Of a stretch of 64,000 nucleotides of DNA, positions 34,969 through 44,067 are shown piece after piece. Each line of letters begins with the position of its first letter. Position 1 is the first letter of the stretch. Origin of the DNA: an uncultured Bacteroidales bacterium (GTDB lineage Bacteria; Bacteroidota; Bacteroidia; Bacteroidales; Paludibacteraceae); NCBI GenBank assembly GCA_902799875.1, contig CADCCH010000002.1:1-64000 (forward strand), in the 5' to 3' direction. The notes below the pieces were generated by a model. It was given only the letters and a program-made list of their open reading frames with translations, was not told the origin of the DNA and searched no databases. The position numbers and the translations under genes are program-made.

Positions 34969-36582
34969 TTATTTTTTCTTTTTCATCCAGGCGAAGGCGC
35001 GGTCGAATCGTTGGCGCATGTTAGTGCGGACCTGAGCGCGCCAGAGTGCATCTTCTTCGGCATCGTCGATCATGTGCTGATAGGTAGCCTGGGCGTCCTT
35101 ATCGGAGATGACGAGCAGTTGGTCACCGAGTTCGAGTGTGCTGGCACCGGTAGGGACAAAGAAGTCCTCTCCGCGGCGCACCATGATAACGAGTGTACGC
35201 GGTGGGATGGATATGTCGCGCAGGGTGTTACCTTTGGCCAGGATACGTTCGGTTACTTCGACTTCGCGTGCCGAGGACTGGATCTCATCGGGCAGGTCCA
35301 TATCAAAATACTCGAGGGAGCGTTCCTTTTCACGCGGGATATCGAGGTTGAGCTTGCGTGCCATCCAAGTAAGGGTCGTGCCCTGTACGAGTAAGGAAAC
35401 GAGTGTACAGAGGAAGATGACATTAAAAAGCAGATCGGCGTTGGGGACCCCGTTCGCCTTGCACATGATGGCAAAGATGATGGGGACTGCACCCTTGAGC
35501 CCGACCCAACTGAGCATCAGTTTGTCTCGCTGGTGATACTGGCGGAAAGGCAGCATGCAGAGCCAGACGGCGAGCGGACGGGATATGAAGATCATGACGA
35601 TGCTGATGATGAGGCAGGGGAGCCAGACCCGGTACCGGAGCAGCTCCGCGGGTTCGACCATCAGACCGAGCATGAGGAACATGACGAGTTGGCTGAGCCA
35701 GGTGAGTCCGTTGAAGAAAGACTTGGTTTGGCGCTTGCGGGTGAACTTATTGTTACCGATGATGAGTCCGCCGACATAGACCGCGAGGTAGGTGTTCCCT
35801 TGCAGGTAATAGGTGATGGCAAAGATAAAGATGCAGGCGGTGAGGATCATGATGGGGTACAGGGCTTCGTTGCCGAGTTTGACACGGCGCATGAGTTGGA
35901 CCAGTCCCTGACCGAGTGCAAATCCGAGGACGGTACCCATGACGAGTTGGATAACAATGGTCTGGATGATGGGTAAGGCCGTGACGGGTTGGTTGATACC
36001 GGCAACGGTATGGAGGCTGACGACAACCCCGATGAGGGTGGTAGTGAGCACATAGGCCATGGGGTCATTGGCGCCGGATTCGAGTTCGAGTAAAGGACGT
36101 AGGTTATGCTTGAGTCCGATGCCGTTGGTACGAAGGACGGAGAAGACGCTGGCGCTGTCGGTGGAGGACATGGTGGCTGCCATAAGGAGGGCGAGCCAGA
36201 TGGAAACGGATGCCATCGCATGGATCCAACCGAAGAGCAGATGGATGATGAAGCCGGTGATGACGCAGGTGAGCAGGACGCCTAAAGTGGCGAGGGTGAT
36301 ACCCGGTGCGAGGACGGACTTGATGTCACTGAGCTTGGTCTCCATACCGCCGGTGAAGAGGATGATACACATGGCGACGGTACTGAGTCCCTGTGCGGTA
36401 TCGATATCGATCTCTATACCGGGTATGCCCATCAGCGACGTTATGCCGCGGGAACCGAAGAACATTCCGACCACCAGAAAAAGGAGCAAGGCCGGAACGC
36501 CGTACTTATACCCGATCTTGTCCGCAAAAATGCTGACAAAGAAGAGGAGGGAGAGGATGAGGAGGAAAAACTCAACGTGCAT
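34969..36582 (-). CDS. K+/H+ (CPA1-type) antiporter with C-terminal TrkA-C domain
   Basis: 537 residues. About 12 hydrophobic segments (1-390) with the CPA-type ELESGANDPMAYVL segment, the site of the conserved acidic residues. A TrkA-C/RCK-C-like domain (~445-510, RILAKGNTLRDISIPPRTLVIMVRRGEDFFVPTGAS) follows. This layout matches the NhaP2/CvrA group, which exports K+ or Na+ in exchange for protons and is controlled by a ligand at the cytoplasmic domain. The first 11 bp overlap the end of the thioredoxin gene, so the two are coupled. Confidence 0.9.
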   Translation of the reverse strand: MHVEFFLLILSLLFFVSIFADKIGYKYGVPALLLFLVVGMFFGSRGITSLMGIPGIEIDIDTAQGLSTVAMCIILFTGGMETKLSDIKSVLAPGITLATLGVLLTCVITGFIIHLLFGWIHAMASVSIWLALLMAATMSSTDSASVFSVLRTNGIGLKHNLRPLLELESGANDPMAYVLTTTLIGVVVSLHTVAGINQPVTALPIIQTIVIQLVMGTVLGFALGQGLVQLMRRVKLGNEALYPIMILTACIFIFAITYYLQGNTYLAVYVGGLIIGNNKFTRKRQTKSFFNGLTWLSQLVMFLMLGLMVEPAELLRYRVWLPCLIISIVMIFISRPLAVWLCMLPFRQYHQRDKLMLSWVGLKGAVPIIFAIMCKANGVPNADLLFNVIFLCTLVSLLVQGTTLTWMARKLNLDIPREKERSLEYFDMDLPDEIQSSAREVEVTERILAKGNTLRDISIPPRTLVIMVRRGEDFFVPTGASTLELGDQLLVISDKDAQATYQHMIDDAEEDALWRAQVRTNMRQRFDRAFAWMKKKK

Positions 36583-36997
36583 CTTTCAACAAATACTCTT
36601 CAATTATTTTGACGATTTCCTCTTTGGGATAGAGGCCTTTGAGCAGCATGGGTTTGCCCTCGACGGGGATGTAGAGGACCTGGGGGATGGAGCTGATGTT
36701 GAAGACGTACGCCAACTCGCGTTCGCGTTCGGTGTCCGCCTTGTAGAAAACGACCTTGTCGCAATAGGTCTGACTGAGTTCCTCCATGATGGGTGCGAGG
36801 CGTTTGCAGGGTCCGCACCAGGTGGTATAGAAATCGATGATACAGGGTTTGGTGCCTTTGTACTTCCAGTCCTTCTCGGTTTTGTAATCAAAGATACGGG
36901 CTTTGAACTGATCGGTTGTTAAATAAACCACATCATCCGCCAGCATGTTTACACATGCAAACAGACTAAAAACCACTATCCAAAAACTTTTACGCAT
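36572..36997 (-). CDS. Exported thioredoxin-like protein
   Basis: 141 residues from the ATG at 36997 (an ATG two codons earlier, 37003, is possible). Signal peptide ~1-20 (FWIVVFSLFACVNMLA). A thioredoxin fold follows with the active site WCGPCK (60-65) and the cis-Pro region SSIPQVLYIPVEGKP. Export plus a thioredoxin-type active site suggests disulfide exchange or reduction in the periplasm. First gene of a four-gene operon, driven by the promoter at 37022-37053. Confidence 0.92.
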   Translation of the reverse strand: MRKSFWIVVFSLFACVNMLADDVVYLTTDQFKARIFDYKTEKDWKYKGTKPCIIDFYTTWCGPCKRLAPIMEELSQTYCDKVVFYKADTERERELAYVFNISSIPQVLYIPVEGKPMLLKGLYPKEEIVKIIEEYLLKDAR

Positions 36998-37021
36998 ATT
37001 CATCCAAATTAAATTCGGCTG

Positions 37022-37069
37022 CAAAATTACAAAAAATCTTGCATATATGCAAATTTTTTCGTACCTTTG
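37022..37069. promoter_or_regulatory. Overlapping divergent promoters around a 14-bp palindrome
   Basis: Minus-strand promoter: TTTG (37053-37050), 20 nt, TAATTTTG (37029-37022), for thioredoxin. Plus-strand promoter: TTG (37039-37041), 20 nt, TACCTTTG (37062-37069), for the OmpA-type gene. Both -33 boxes are the two ends of the perfect palindrome TTGCATATATGCAA (37039-37052), so the two directions probably compete for polymerase. Confidence 0.8.
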
Positions 37070-37077
37070 TGCCCGAA

Positions 37078-38676
37078 ATGAAACGAATAAGTCTTTTTTT
37101 AATCGGGATAGCACTGTGCAGCAGTGCTTGGGGGCAGTTGAAGTTACCTCAGATCCGTGGGTTGGAGAGCAAAGGTTGGAGTATCCAGCACTCGGTGATG
37201 AGTTGGGACTCGCTGTCTATTTATTTTGCTGCCAAAGAGCCGCAAGGAGTGAGTTATGATCTGTATATGGTAAGTGCGGAGGGTTGGTTATGGAGCAAGC
37301 ACCAGAAGTTGAGCAGTATCAGTACAAGGGAGGATGAGAGTTGGCCGACGATCAGCAGCGACGGCAGCATGCTGTTCTATATCCAAAACGGCCGTATTGT
37401 CAGGGCATGGTATCGGGACAGTCGTTGGGAAGAGGCGGCGCCGATCATCATCAGTGCGGAGGGGGACACCCGTCCGCAGTTGATGGAAGACAACAAAACG
37501 CTGGTGTTCTGGCGTCGGGAGGAGAGTAAGCGGAATGACGGGGCTTATAGCAGATGGTACAGCGTGATGATGGACGACCATAACTGGACCAATCCGGTGC
37601 CGATGAACGATATGGTGCAGGCGAGTCCGATCTTAGCAGCGAACGGTACGTTGGTGAAGGCCAAGGGGCGCGCGGCTTTAGGGACCGGTGAAGTATTAGT
37701 GTATGACGCGACGAACGAGCAGCTGTTGCAACGGGCGACGGTGCATCCGCGAACGGGTCGCTGGCGCGTGGCGTTGCAGCAGAACCGGCATTACCGTTTG
37801 GCGTTGACGGCACCGGGGTATTCGTATCACTACATTGATATCCGCACGGACGGACTGGAGGCGCGGAGAGAACAGGACTACGGAGAGGTGGCGTTGGACG
37901 ATGAGTTGAGCTTGACATTGCAGACGTATGACAGCGAGACGCAGGCGATACTGAATAAAGAAAAGCGGGTATTGCCGTTAGGTCAGATCCACCGTTTGGG
38001 TTTGAGTCAGAACGGTTATCACGATACGACCTTGGTAGTGAACACACAACGTCCGACGGTGTTCACGGAGACAGAGTTAGATATCGCGATGCGGGCGAAG
38101 AAGAGCAGGCACCGTTTTATTGTGGTCGATAAGATGACGGGCAGTGCGCTGATGGATGCGAAGGTACGGATGGACGGTCGACCGACGGCGAAGGATACGT
38201 TGCTGCGACTGAACGAAGAACATAGTCTGCAGGTGAGCGCGAAGGGGTATGTGTTTGATGATACGCTGTTTACTACAGGTAATACGACAAGTCAGCATGT
38301 GGTCGTGATGCGGTTGGTACCGCTGACGAAAGACCTGGTGCTGCAGTTAAGGAACATCCAGTTCGAGCACGACTCGTATGAGTTGACGGAGAGTTCAAAC
38401 GAGGAGTTGGAGGCGCTGGCGCAGTTGCTGTTCATGAACCCGACGCTGCGGATCGAGTTATCGAGTCACACGGATGATCAGGGTTCGGATAAATACAATG
38501 ACCGGTTGTCCACGATGCGTGGTAAAGCTGTGGAGAAATGGTTGTTAGATCGCGGTGTGGATGGTCAGCGGATGGTGATCGTGGGTTACGGTAAACGCAA
38601 ACCGTTAGTGGCAAATGATAGCGAGGAAAACCGAGCTATCAATAGGCGTGTAGAGATTAAGGTATTGGATTTCTAG
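37078..38676 (+). CDS. PD40 beta-propeller/OmpA-family cell-envelope protein
   Basis: 532 residues from the ATG at 37078, only 8 nt after the -7 box, so the leader is very short. Signal peptide 1-20 (ISLFLIGIALCSSAWG). Residues ~30-190 carry WD40-like PD40 blades (DESWPTISSDGSMLFY; GDTRPQLMEDNKTLVFW). The middle has two carboxypeptidase-regulatory-like beta domains (~210-420). The C-terminal ~105 residues are an OmpA peptidoglycan-binding domain (FEHDSYELTESSNEEL ... RLSTMRGKAVEKWLLDRGV ... NRAINRRVEIKV). The layout resembles the OmpA-like proteins linked to type IX secretion (PorE-like) but lacks a lipobox. Envelope anchor or scaffold; the exact role is inferred. Confidence 0.88.
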   Translation: MKRISLFLIGIALCSSAWGQLKLPQIRGLESKGWSIQHSVMSWDSLSIYFAAKEPQGVSYDLYMVSAEGWLWSKHQKLSSISTREDESWPTISSDGSMLFYIQNGRIVRAWYRDSRWEEAAPIIISAEGDTRPQLMEDNKTLVFWRREESKRNDGAYSRWYSVMMDDHNWTNPVPMNDMVQASPILAANGTLVKAKGRAALGTGEVLVYDATNEQLLQRATVHPRTGRWRVALQQNRHYRLALTAPGYSYHYIDIRTDGLEARREQDYGEVALDDELSLTLQTYDSETQAILNKEKRVLPLGQIHRLGLSQNGYHDTTLVVNTQRPTVFTETELDIAMRAKKSRHRFIVVDKMTGSALMDAKVRMDGRPTAKDTLLRLNEEHSLQVSAKGYVFDDTLFTTGNTTSQHVVVMRLVPLTKDLVLQLRNIQFEHDSYELTESSNEELEALAQLLFMNPTLRIELSSHTDDQGSDKYNDRLSTMRGKAVEKWLLDRGVDGQRMVIVGYGKRKPLVANDSEENRAINRRVEIKVLDF

Positions 38677-38706
38677 TGAAGAGTGAAGAGTGAATAGTGA
38701 AGAGTT

Positions 38707-40116
38707 ATGAAGCGTAAAATCTTTATAGTCGTTTTGGTGCTCTGTGCGATAGGGGCGCAGGCGCAGGAGAAATACAGCGAGGTGCTGGCGCGGACCAGGA
38801 CCTTGAGTCCGTATGAGGCCATCTATCAGTTGATGGACTATCAGCAGTGGAAACCGGAGATGGCGGGTGTGTATTTTGAGTTAGGTAACCTGTGTTACGA
38901 CCTGATTCCGACGCGTGATGCGTTGCATCACTATCCGGAGCTGAGTGCGTTGCTGTACCGGTCGAAGTTGTTTTACGGCAACTGTCTGCATTTTGCCAAG
39001 GACCAGAAGTTACCGGGTTGGCAGTACGATGTATTGGCGAAAGGCGAGAAGCGGATCGAGTACGCGACGCTGGAGCAGTATATCCGTCCGCGCTTGGCGG
39101 AGGTGAAACGGCAACAGACGGCATGCGATAGTATTCACAATACGTTCATGCGTATGACGGAGCGGTATGACCGGTGTCATGCGTTGTTTGCCGCGTTCAT
39201 GAAGCAGTACAAGAGAGAGAAGATGGCGCATTTGGCGTTGCGGGAGGAAGAGCGGTTGATGCTGATGGACCTGCTGTTAGCGGCAGACAGTCTGGAGACG
39301 GATATGAAGGAGTTCCAAGAGGCCTTGGCCTTGCAGCCTATCCCGGGTTATAATCCGGTCTTTCGGAAGGAGGCGATCACGCTGTATCGTCTGGACGGAC
39401 TGACGTACACGGATTTTCTGCAGAACGATATTGCGATTTGGGATTACCGGACCTGGGTGCTGACGTTCTTGTACGAACAGAAGACGGAGTACGAAGCGCT
39501 GTACGCGGATATCGACCGGACCTTGCGGGATCTGCAGACGCAGATGCGGGATTACCGGATGGGTCGGAAGATCGAGGGAAAGATGGATGCATCGTTGTTG
39601 GGTCGATGTGCGCGACTGGAGGTGCAGCGTCCGCAGGTGGATTCGATTAAGGTGTTAGAAGAGCAAGTGCTGAATGCGGTAGCGGAACAGACGATCGATA
39701 ACAGCGCCGCACCGGCGTCGGTAAGGGAGATGGTGCCGTTGCTGTCTATTGCGGCGGAACGCAGGGAAGCGAAACCGGACAGCGCGATACAACTAATGAA
39801 ACAGCATCTGATCGATATGGCAGCCCCGCTGCTTATCCAGCATAAGGCGACGTATGTGCATCCGGTGACGGGAGAGACGATCCAGTACGAGACATTGCCG
39901 GGCGAAGAGGTGTTCTGTCTGCTGCCGGACGAGAACGGGTACCGATGTGTGGTGACGGACAATGAGGGGGCGGTGAGTGTGCTAAACTTGTCGCGTGCGT
40001 TGTACGAGATGAAACGACCGTTGCGGCAGATGGGTGAGTTCCCGCTCGTATTCACAAAGGTGAAGGGTGGTCTCTGGGTGTTGATTACGGATAAAGATAT
40101 CTATTGGTTGAAATGA
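38707..40116 (+). CDS. Unknown exported protein
   Basis: 469 residues. Signal peptide 1-20 (MKRKIFIVVLVLCAIGAQAQ), then a mostly helical body with many Arg, Gln, Leu and Tyr (~25-330) and a beta-rich C-terminal part (~370-469). I recognise no domain. It follows the OmpA-type gene by 30 bp and overlaps aroB by 4 nt (ATGA), so it is co-transcribed with both; a periplasmic partner of the OmpA protein is a guess from position. The gap before it (38677-38706) consists of a GTGAAGA-type short repeat that ends at the start codon. Confidence 0.75.
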   Translation: MKRKIFIVVLVLCAIGAQAQEKYSEVLARTRTLSPYEAIYQLMDYQQWKPEMAGVYFELGNLCYDLIPTRDALHHYPELSALLYRSKLFYGNCLHFAKDQKLPGWQYDVLAKGEKRIEYATLEQYIRPRLAEVKRQQTACDSIHNTFMRMTERYDRCHALFAAFMKQYKREKMAHLALREEERLMLMDLLLAADSLETDMKEFQEALALQPIPGYNPVFRKEAITLYRLDGLTYTDFLQNDIAIWDYRTWVLTFLYEQKTEYEALYADIDRTLRDLQTQMRDYRMGRKIEGKMDASLLGRCARLEVQRPQVDSIKVLEEQVLNAVAEQTIDNSAAPASVREMVPLLSIAAERREAKPDSAIQLMKQHLIDMAAPLLIQHKATYVHPVTGETIQYETLPGEEVFCLLPDENGYRCVVTDNEGAVSVLNLSRALYEMKRPLRQMGEFPLVFTKVKGGLWVLITDKDIYWLK

Positions 40117-41072
40117 AAGTAGTTGTTCGTGATAGTAGGCTGGCGTATGCGACCGATTGCCCGAGTCTGGCGCTGGATGTGACGGAGCAGAGCAAGCGCC
40201 TGGAGACGGTGCAGCAGATCTGGGATTGGTTTTTTGAACTGGGTCTGACGCGTCGGGACGAGGTGTTGGCCGTAGGAGGCGGTGCGCTGACGGATATGGT
40301 GGGTTTTGCGTGTGCAACGTATAAACGTGGTGTACCGTATGTGAATGTCCCGACGACCTTGTTAGCGATGGTAGATGCCTCGACGGGCGGTAAGACCGGG
40401 ATTAACTACCGGGGACTGAAGAACAGTATCGGTGTGTTTGCCGAGCCGCAGGAGACGATTATCGATACGAAATGGTTGGAGACGTTGCCGGTGAAGGAAT
40501 TTCTCAGCGGATTTGGTGAAGTCCTCAAAACAGGTCTTATTGAGAGTACAGAATACAGAGTACAGAATACAGACCGATTATGGGATCGGTTGCTGAACTA
40601 TGATCTGGAGCGGATGCCGCTGGAGGAGTTGAAACCGTTGATCGAGCGGTGCTTGCAGGTGAAGGAAAGGATTGTGAAGGCAGACCCGAAAGAGGAGGGT
40701 TTGCGGAAGATTCTCAATTTAGGTCACACATTTGGTCACGCCCTCGAAGAGGTCTCACTCGGGACGATGCCGCACGGGTATGCGGTGGTGTATGGACTTA
40801 TAGCCGAACTGTACTTGAGTGTGACGAAGCTGGGGTGTGAGAAAGAACCCTTGCAGCAGTTGACGCAGGTGATGTTGCATTATTACGGTAGGCCGCAGTG
40901 CAAGTGTTCGGACCGGGAAAAGTTGGTACGATTGATGCAGCAGGACAAAAAGAACGAGCGTGCTGCTGAGATCAACTGCACGCTCTTGCGGGGTGTGGGT
41001 GAGCCTGTGATTAATCAGGTGATCACCCCGGACGAGGCTTTGGAAGCCTTGGATTATTTGTTTTCTTTGTAG
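40113..41072 (+). CDS. aroB: 3-dehydroquinate synthase
   Basis: 319 residues from the ATG at 40113, which overlaps the previous stop. Converts DAHP to 3-dehydroquinate, step two of the shikimate pathway, using NAD+ and a divalent metal. Visible motifs: GGGALTDMVGF, PTTLLAMVDASTGGKTGIN, the metal-binding GHTFGHALE, and a C-terminal metal-ligand region. It is ~35-40 residues shorter at the N-terminus than typical AroB, although the catalytic parts are complete. An in-frame run of short DNA repeats (40549-40577) encodes the STEYRVQNTD stretch. The 3' end overlaps the convergent phoH gene by 19 bp. Confidence 0.93.
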   Translation: MKVVVRDSRLAYATDCPSLALDVTEQSKRLETVQQIWDWFFELGLTRRDEVLAVGGGALTDMVGFACATYKRGVPYVNVPTTLLAMVDASTGGKTGINYRGLKNSIGVFAEPQETIIDTKWLETLPVKEFLSGFGEVLKTGLIESTEYRVQNTDRLWDRLLNYDLERMPLEELKPLIERCLQVKERIVKADPKEEGLRKILNLGHTFGHALEEVSLGTMPHGYAVVYGLIAELYLSVTKLGCEKEPLQQLTQVMLHYYGRPQCKCSDREKLVRLMQQDKKNERAAEINCTLLRGVGEPVINQVITPDEALEALDYLFSL

Positions 41073-41986
41073 GCCGCCACGATCTTTTTGACGAGCGGGT
41101 GGCGCACGATATCTTTCTCATTGAACTCAATGATGCTGATGTCGCGGATGTCTTTGAATCGTTCGAGGGCGTCGCGTAGACCGGACTTCTGGGTAGGAGG
41201 CAGGTCGATCTGGGTCATATCTCCGGTAACGATCATTTTTCCTCCGAATCCGAGTCTGGTGAGGAACATCTTGAGTTGGAGTGCGGTGGTGTTCTGTGCC
41301 TCATCGAGGATGACGACGGCATCGGATAGTGTGCGTCCGCGCATGAAAGCGAGGGGAGCAATCTGGATGGTTCCTTTCTCCATGTATTCGGTCAGTTTGG
41401 CTGCCGGAATCATATCCTGGAGTGCATCGTAGAGGGGCTGGAGGTAAGGGTCAATTTTCTCCTTCATATCGCCGGGTAAGAAGCCCAGTTTCTCCCCTGC
41501 TTCGACAGCAGGACGGGAGAGGATGATCCGCCGCACTTCACGATTTTTGAGTGCTCTGACCGCGAGTGCAATCGCCGTATAGGTCTTACCCGAACCGGCG
41601 GGTCCGACTGCGAAGAGGAGATCATGCTCTTCGTAGGCTTTGACGAGTGCCTGTTGGTTCATGGAGCGGGCATAGATGGACTTGCCGTTGACACCGTGGA
41701 GGATGAGATTGTCGGTGGCCTGTTCCTGGGGTTTATCGCCGCGGATGAGCATGAGGACGTCTTGTTCGGTGAGGCGATTGTTGCGGATGCAAAAGTTCTC
41801 GCAGAGGTGCAGCGAGTGCTCGAAGCGTTCGATAGCGGCTTCGGATCCGGTGACTTTGACTTGGTAACCACGAGCCACGACGCGCACGTCGGGGTGTTGG
41901 TTCTTGAGGCAGAGGATGTTGTTGTTATTCACTCCGTAAAAGGTCGGAGTATCGAGGGAGTCCTGAAGTGTAAATATTGTTTCCAT
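41054..41986 (-). CDS. PhoH-like ATPase
   Basis: 310 residues. N-terminal KH-like region (~20-90), then the PhoH domain with Walker A GPAGSGKT (128-135), AGEKLGFLPGDMKEKIDPY, and a Walker B-type VVILDEAQNT followed by TGDMTQIDLP. PhoH proteins are ATPases linked to RNA metabolism and phosphate or stress responses. The ATG at 41986 lies 62 bp inside the preceding HsdR_N gene in a different frame; the well-formed N-terminus argues that this long same-strand overlap is genuine, but a later start cannot be excluded. Confidence 0.93.
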   Translation of the reverse strand: METIFTLQDSLDTPTFYGVNNNNILCLKNQHPDVRVVARGYQVKVTGSEAAIERFEHSLHLCENFCIRNNRLTEQDVLMLIRGDKPQEQATDNLILHGVNGKSIYARSMNQQALVKAYEEHDLLFAVGPAGSGKTYTAIALAVRALKNREVRRIILSRPAVEAGEKLGFLPGDMKEKIDPYLQPLYDALQDMIPAAKLTEYMEKGTIQIAPLAFMRGRTLSDAVVILDEAQNTTALQLKMFLTRLGFGGKMIVTGDMTQIDLPPTQKSGLRDALERFKDIRDISIIEFNEKDIVRHPLVKKIVAAYKENK

Positions 41987-42329
41987 GTACTAAGTAGGAC
42001 TGCGCTCCGTTGTAGAGCAGCAGGTAGGGGACATTGAGTTTACGATTGTAGGTGATGGCCTGATCGAGTGTTTTTTGGGTGAGGGGAACGATCTCTGCTT
42101 TGCACTCGATAATGAGCAGCGGTTGCATCTGTTGGTCGTAGACGACGGCGTCGGCGCGATAGCGATCGAAGGGCACCTCGACGGCAATGCGGGAAGTGGG
42201 GAAATCAAGTTGCTCCACCAGACGGTGAAGCAACTGTTGACGTATCCATTCCTCGGGCGTGAGGCGGACCCAGCGGTGCCGCCAGTCGCAGAAGATCTGT
42301 TCCTTATTATTATATACGCGCGTACGCAC
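41925..42329 (-). CDS. Solitary HsdR_N-type nuclease-like protein
   Basis: 134 residues. The PD-(D/E)XK nuclease core of the type I restriction HsdR N-terminal domain is visible: an Asp in YRADAVVYD, then the IIECKAE strand with Glu and Lys. There are no helicase domains or HsdM/HsdS neighbours, so it is not a restriction system on its own. Small stand-alone HsdR_N proteins are frequent in Bacteroidetes and their role is not known to me. It lies 4 bp after glnS and overlaps phoH by 62 bp, so it belongs to a housekeeping operon. Confidence 0.82.
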   Translation of the reverse strand: MRTRVYNNKEQIFCDWRHRWVRLTPEEWIRQQLLHRLVEQLDFPTSRIAVEVPFDRYRADAVVYDQQMQPLLIIECKAEIVPLTQKTLDQAITYNRKLNVPYLLLYNGAQSYLVHGNNIYTSGLPRYSDLLRSE

Positions 42330-42333
42330 TAGT

Positions 42334-44025
42334 TTATTTCAAGTAGTTATCCTTTAAGGAGCACGTGCGGTTGAAGATCAGGTGATCCGGGGTCGCGTCA
42401 TCATCGACCACGAAGTATCCTTGTTTGAGGAATTGGAAGTGGTCTTGTGGCTTGGCCTTCGCGAGGGATGACTCCACTTTGGCGGTTACAACCTTAAGGC
42501 TGTCGGGGTTGAGTAGGTCGCGGAAGTCACCTTCCTCGGCGCTCGGGTTCTCGACGGCAAAGAGTCGGTCGTAGAGTCGTACCTCGGCATCGAGGGCAGA
42601 GTTGCACTCGACCCAGTTGATGGTGGCTTTGGTCTTGCGGTTACCTCCTTCGGTGCCGGACTTGGAGTCGGGATCGTAGGTGGCATAGACGGTGGTGATG
42701 TTGCCCTCTGCATCTTTCTCGCAACCGGTAGCCTGGATGATGTAGGACGCTTTGAGACGCACCTCGCGGCCACCCGGGGAGAGACGGTAGAACTTGTTAT
42801 CTGCCTCCTCGAGGAAGTCGCCTCGTTCGATCCAAAGCTCGCGACCGAATTTCATCTCACGGGTACCGAGTTCCTCGTGTCCGTCGATGTTCTCTGCGAC
42901 GATGGTCTCGCCGGATCCGTTGTAGTTGGTGATGACCAGTTTGACGGGATCGAAGATGGCACATACACGGGGTGCGGTCTCTTTGAGATCTTCGCGGATG
43001 GTGTGCTCCAAAAGGCCCTGGTCGATCATTCCTTCGACCTTGGTGTAACCGATACGATCCATGAAATCACGGATGGCTTTGGGGGTGTAACCGCGACGAC
43101 GCAGACCGCAGACGGTCGGCATACGCGGGTCGTCCCAACCGGCTACGAGACCTTCCTTGACGAGCTGGAGCATCTTGCGTTTGGACATGACCGTATAGGT
43201 GATGTTGAGACGGTTGAACTCCCGTTGCTTGGGTCGATAATCGGGGCCGTAGGGTGAGAGGCCGCAGAAGTTCGGTCCGCTGAACTGGTCAATGAAATAG
43301 TCGTATAGCGGACGGTGTACTTCGAATTCGAGTGTACAGATCGAATGGGTCACGCCCTCAAAATAGTCCGACTGACCGTGCGCGAAATCGTACATGGGGT
43401 ACACTTTCCATTTGGTACCCGTACGGTGGTGCGGGTGGGAAGTGATGATACGATACATGATCGGATCACGGAAGTGCATGTTGGGATTGGCCATATCGAT
43501 CTTGGCCCGGAGTACCATCTTACCTTCCTCGATCTCCCCGCGTTGCATAGCCTCAAAGAGACGTAAGTTCTCCTCGATCGGACGATCGCGGTAGGGGGAG
43601 GCTACACCGGGTTCGGTAGGTGTTCCTTTCTGCTCGGCTATCTGCTCGGCGGTCTGCTCATCGACGTACGCCTTGCCCTGTTTGATAAACATGATGGCGA
43701 GGTCATAGAGCTGCTGGAAATAGTCGGAAGCATAGAAGATCTTGCCCCACTTGAAGCCCAGCCATGCGATATCGCGCTCGATAGTCTCAACGTATTCGGT
43801 GTCCTCTTTGGCAGGGTTGGTATCATCAAAACGGAGGTTGCAGACACCGTTGTATTTCTCTGCGATGCCAAAATCCATGCAGATGGCCTTGACGTGACCG
43901 ATATGCAGGTAACCGTTGGGCTCCGGCGGGAAACGCGTCTGGATACGACCGTTATTCACTCCTTCTGCCAGATCTTTTTCGACGATCTGTTCAATAAAAT
44001 TTAGACTTTTTTCTTGCTCTTCCAT
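42334..44025 (-). CDS. glnS: Glutaminyl-tRNA synthetase
   Basis: 563 residues, the normal length. Class I motifs: HIGH at 41-44 in PPEPNGYLHIGH, and a KMSKS-equivalent VMSKRK near 280. The central region with HRTGTKWKVYPMYDFAHGQSDY fits GlnRS rather than GluRS. Two C-terminal beta-barrel anticodon-binding domains follow (~345-563), including CEKDAEGNITTVYATYDPDSKS. Charges tRNA-Gln directly. It lies 42 bp after lpxA; the gap is made of TATTCTGAG-type short repeats (44031-44070). Probably in the lpx operon. Confidence 0.96.
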   Translation of the reverse strand: MEEQEKSLNFIEQIVEKDLAEGVNNGRIQTRFPPEPNGYLHIGHVKAICMDFGIAEKYNGVCNLRFDDTNPAKEDTEYVETIERDIAWLGFKWGKIFYASDYFQQLYDLAIMFIKQGKAYVDEQTAEQIAEQKGTPTEPGVASPYRDRPIEENLRLFEAMQRGEIEEGKMVLRAKIDMANPNMHFRDPIMYRIITSHPHHRTGTKWKVYPMYDFAHGQSDYFEGVTHSICTLEFEVHRPLYDYFIDQFSGPNFCGLSPYGPDYRPKQREFNRLNITYTVMSKRKMLQLVKEGLVAGWDDPRMPTVCGLRRRGYTPKAIRDFMDRIGYTKVEGMIDQGLLEHTIREDLKETAPRVCAIFDPVKLVITNYNGSGETIVAENIDGHEELGTREMKFGRELWIERGDFLEEADNKFYRLSPGGREVRLKASYIIQATGCEKDAEGNITTVYATYDPDSKSGTEGGNRKTKATINWVECNSALDAEVRLYDRLFAVENPSAEEGDFRDLLNPDSLKVVTAKVESSLAKAKPQDHFQFLKQGYFVVDDDATPDHLIFNRTCSLKDNYLK

Positions 44026-44067
44026 AGGAAAATTTCTGAGTATTCTGAATAATCTGAGTATTCTGAG

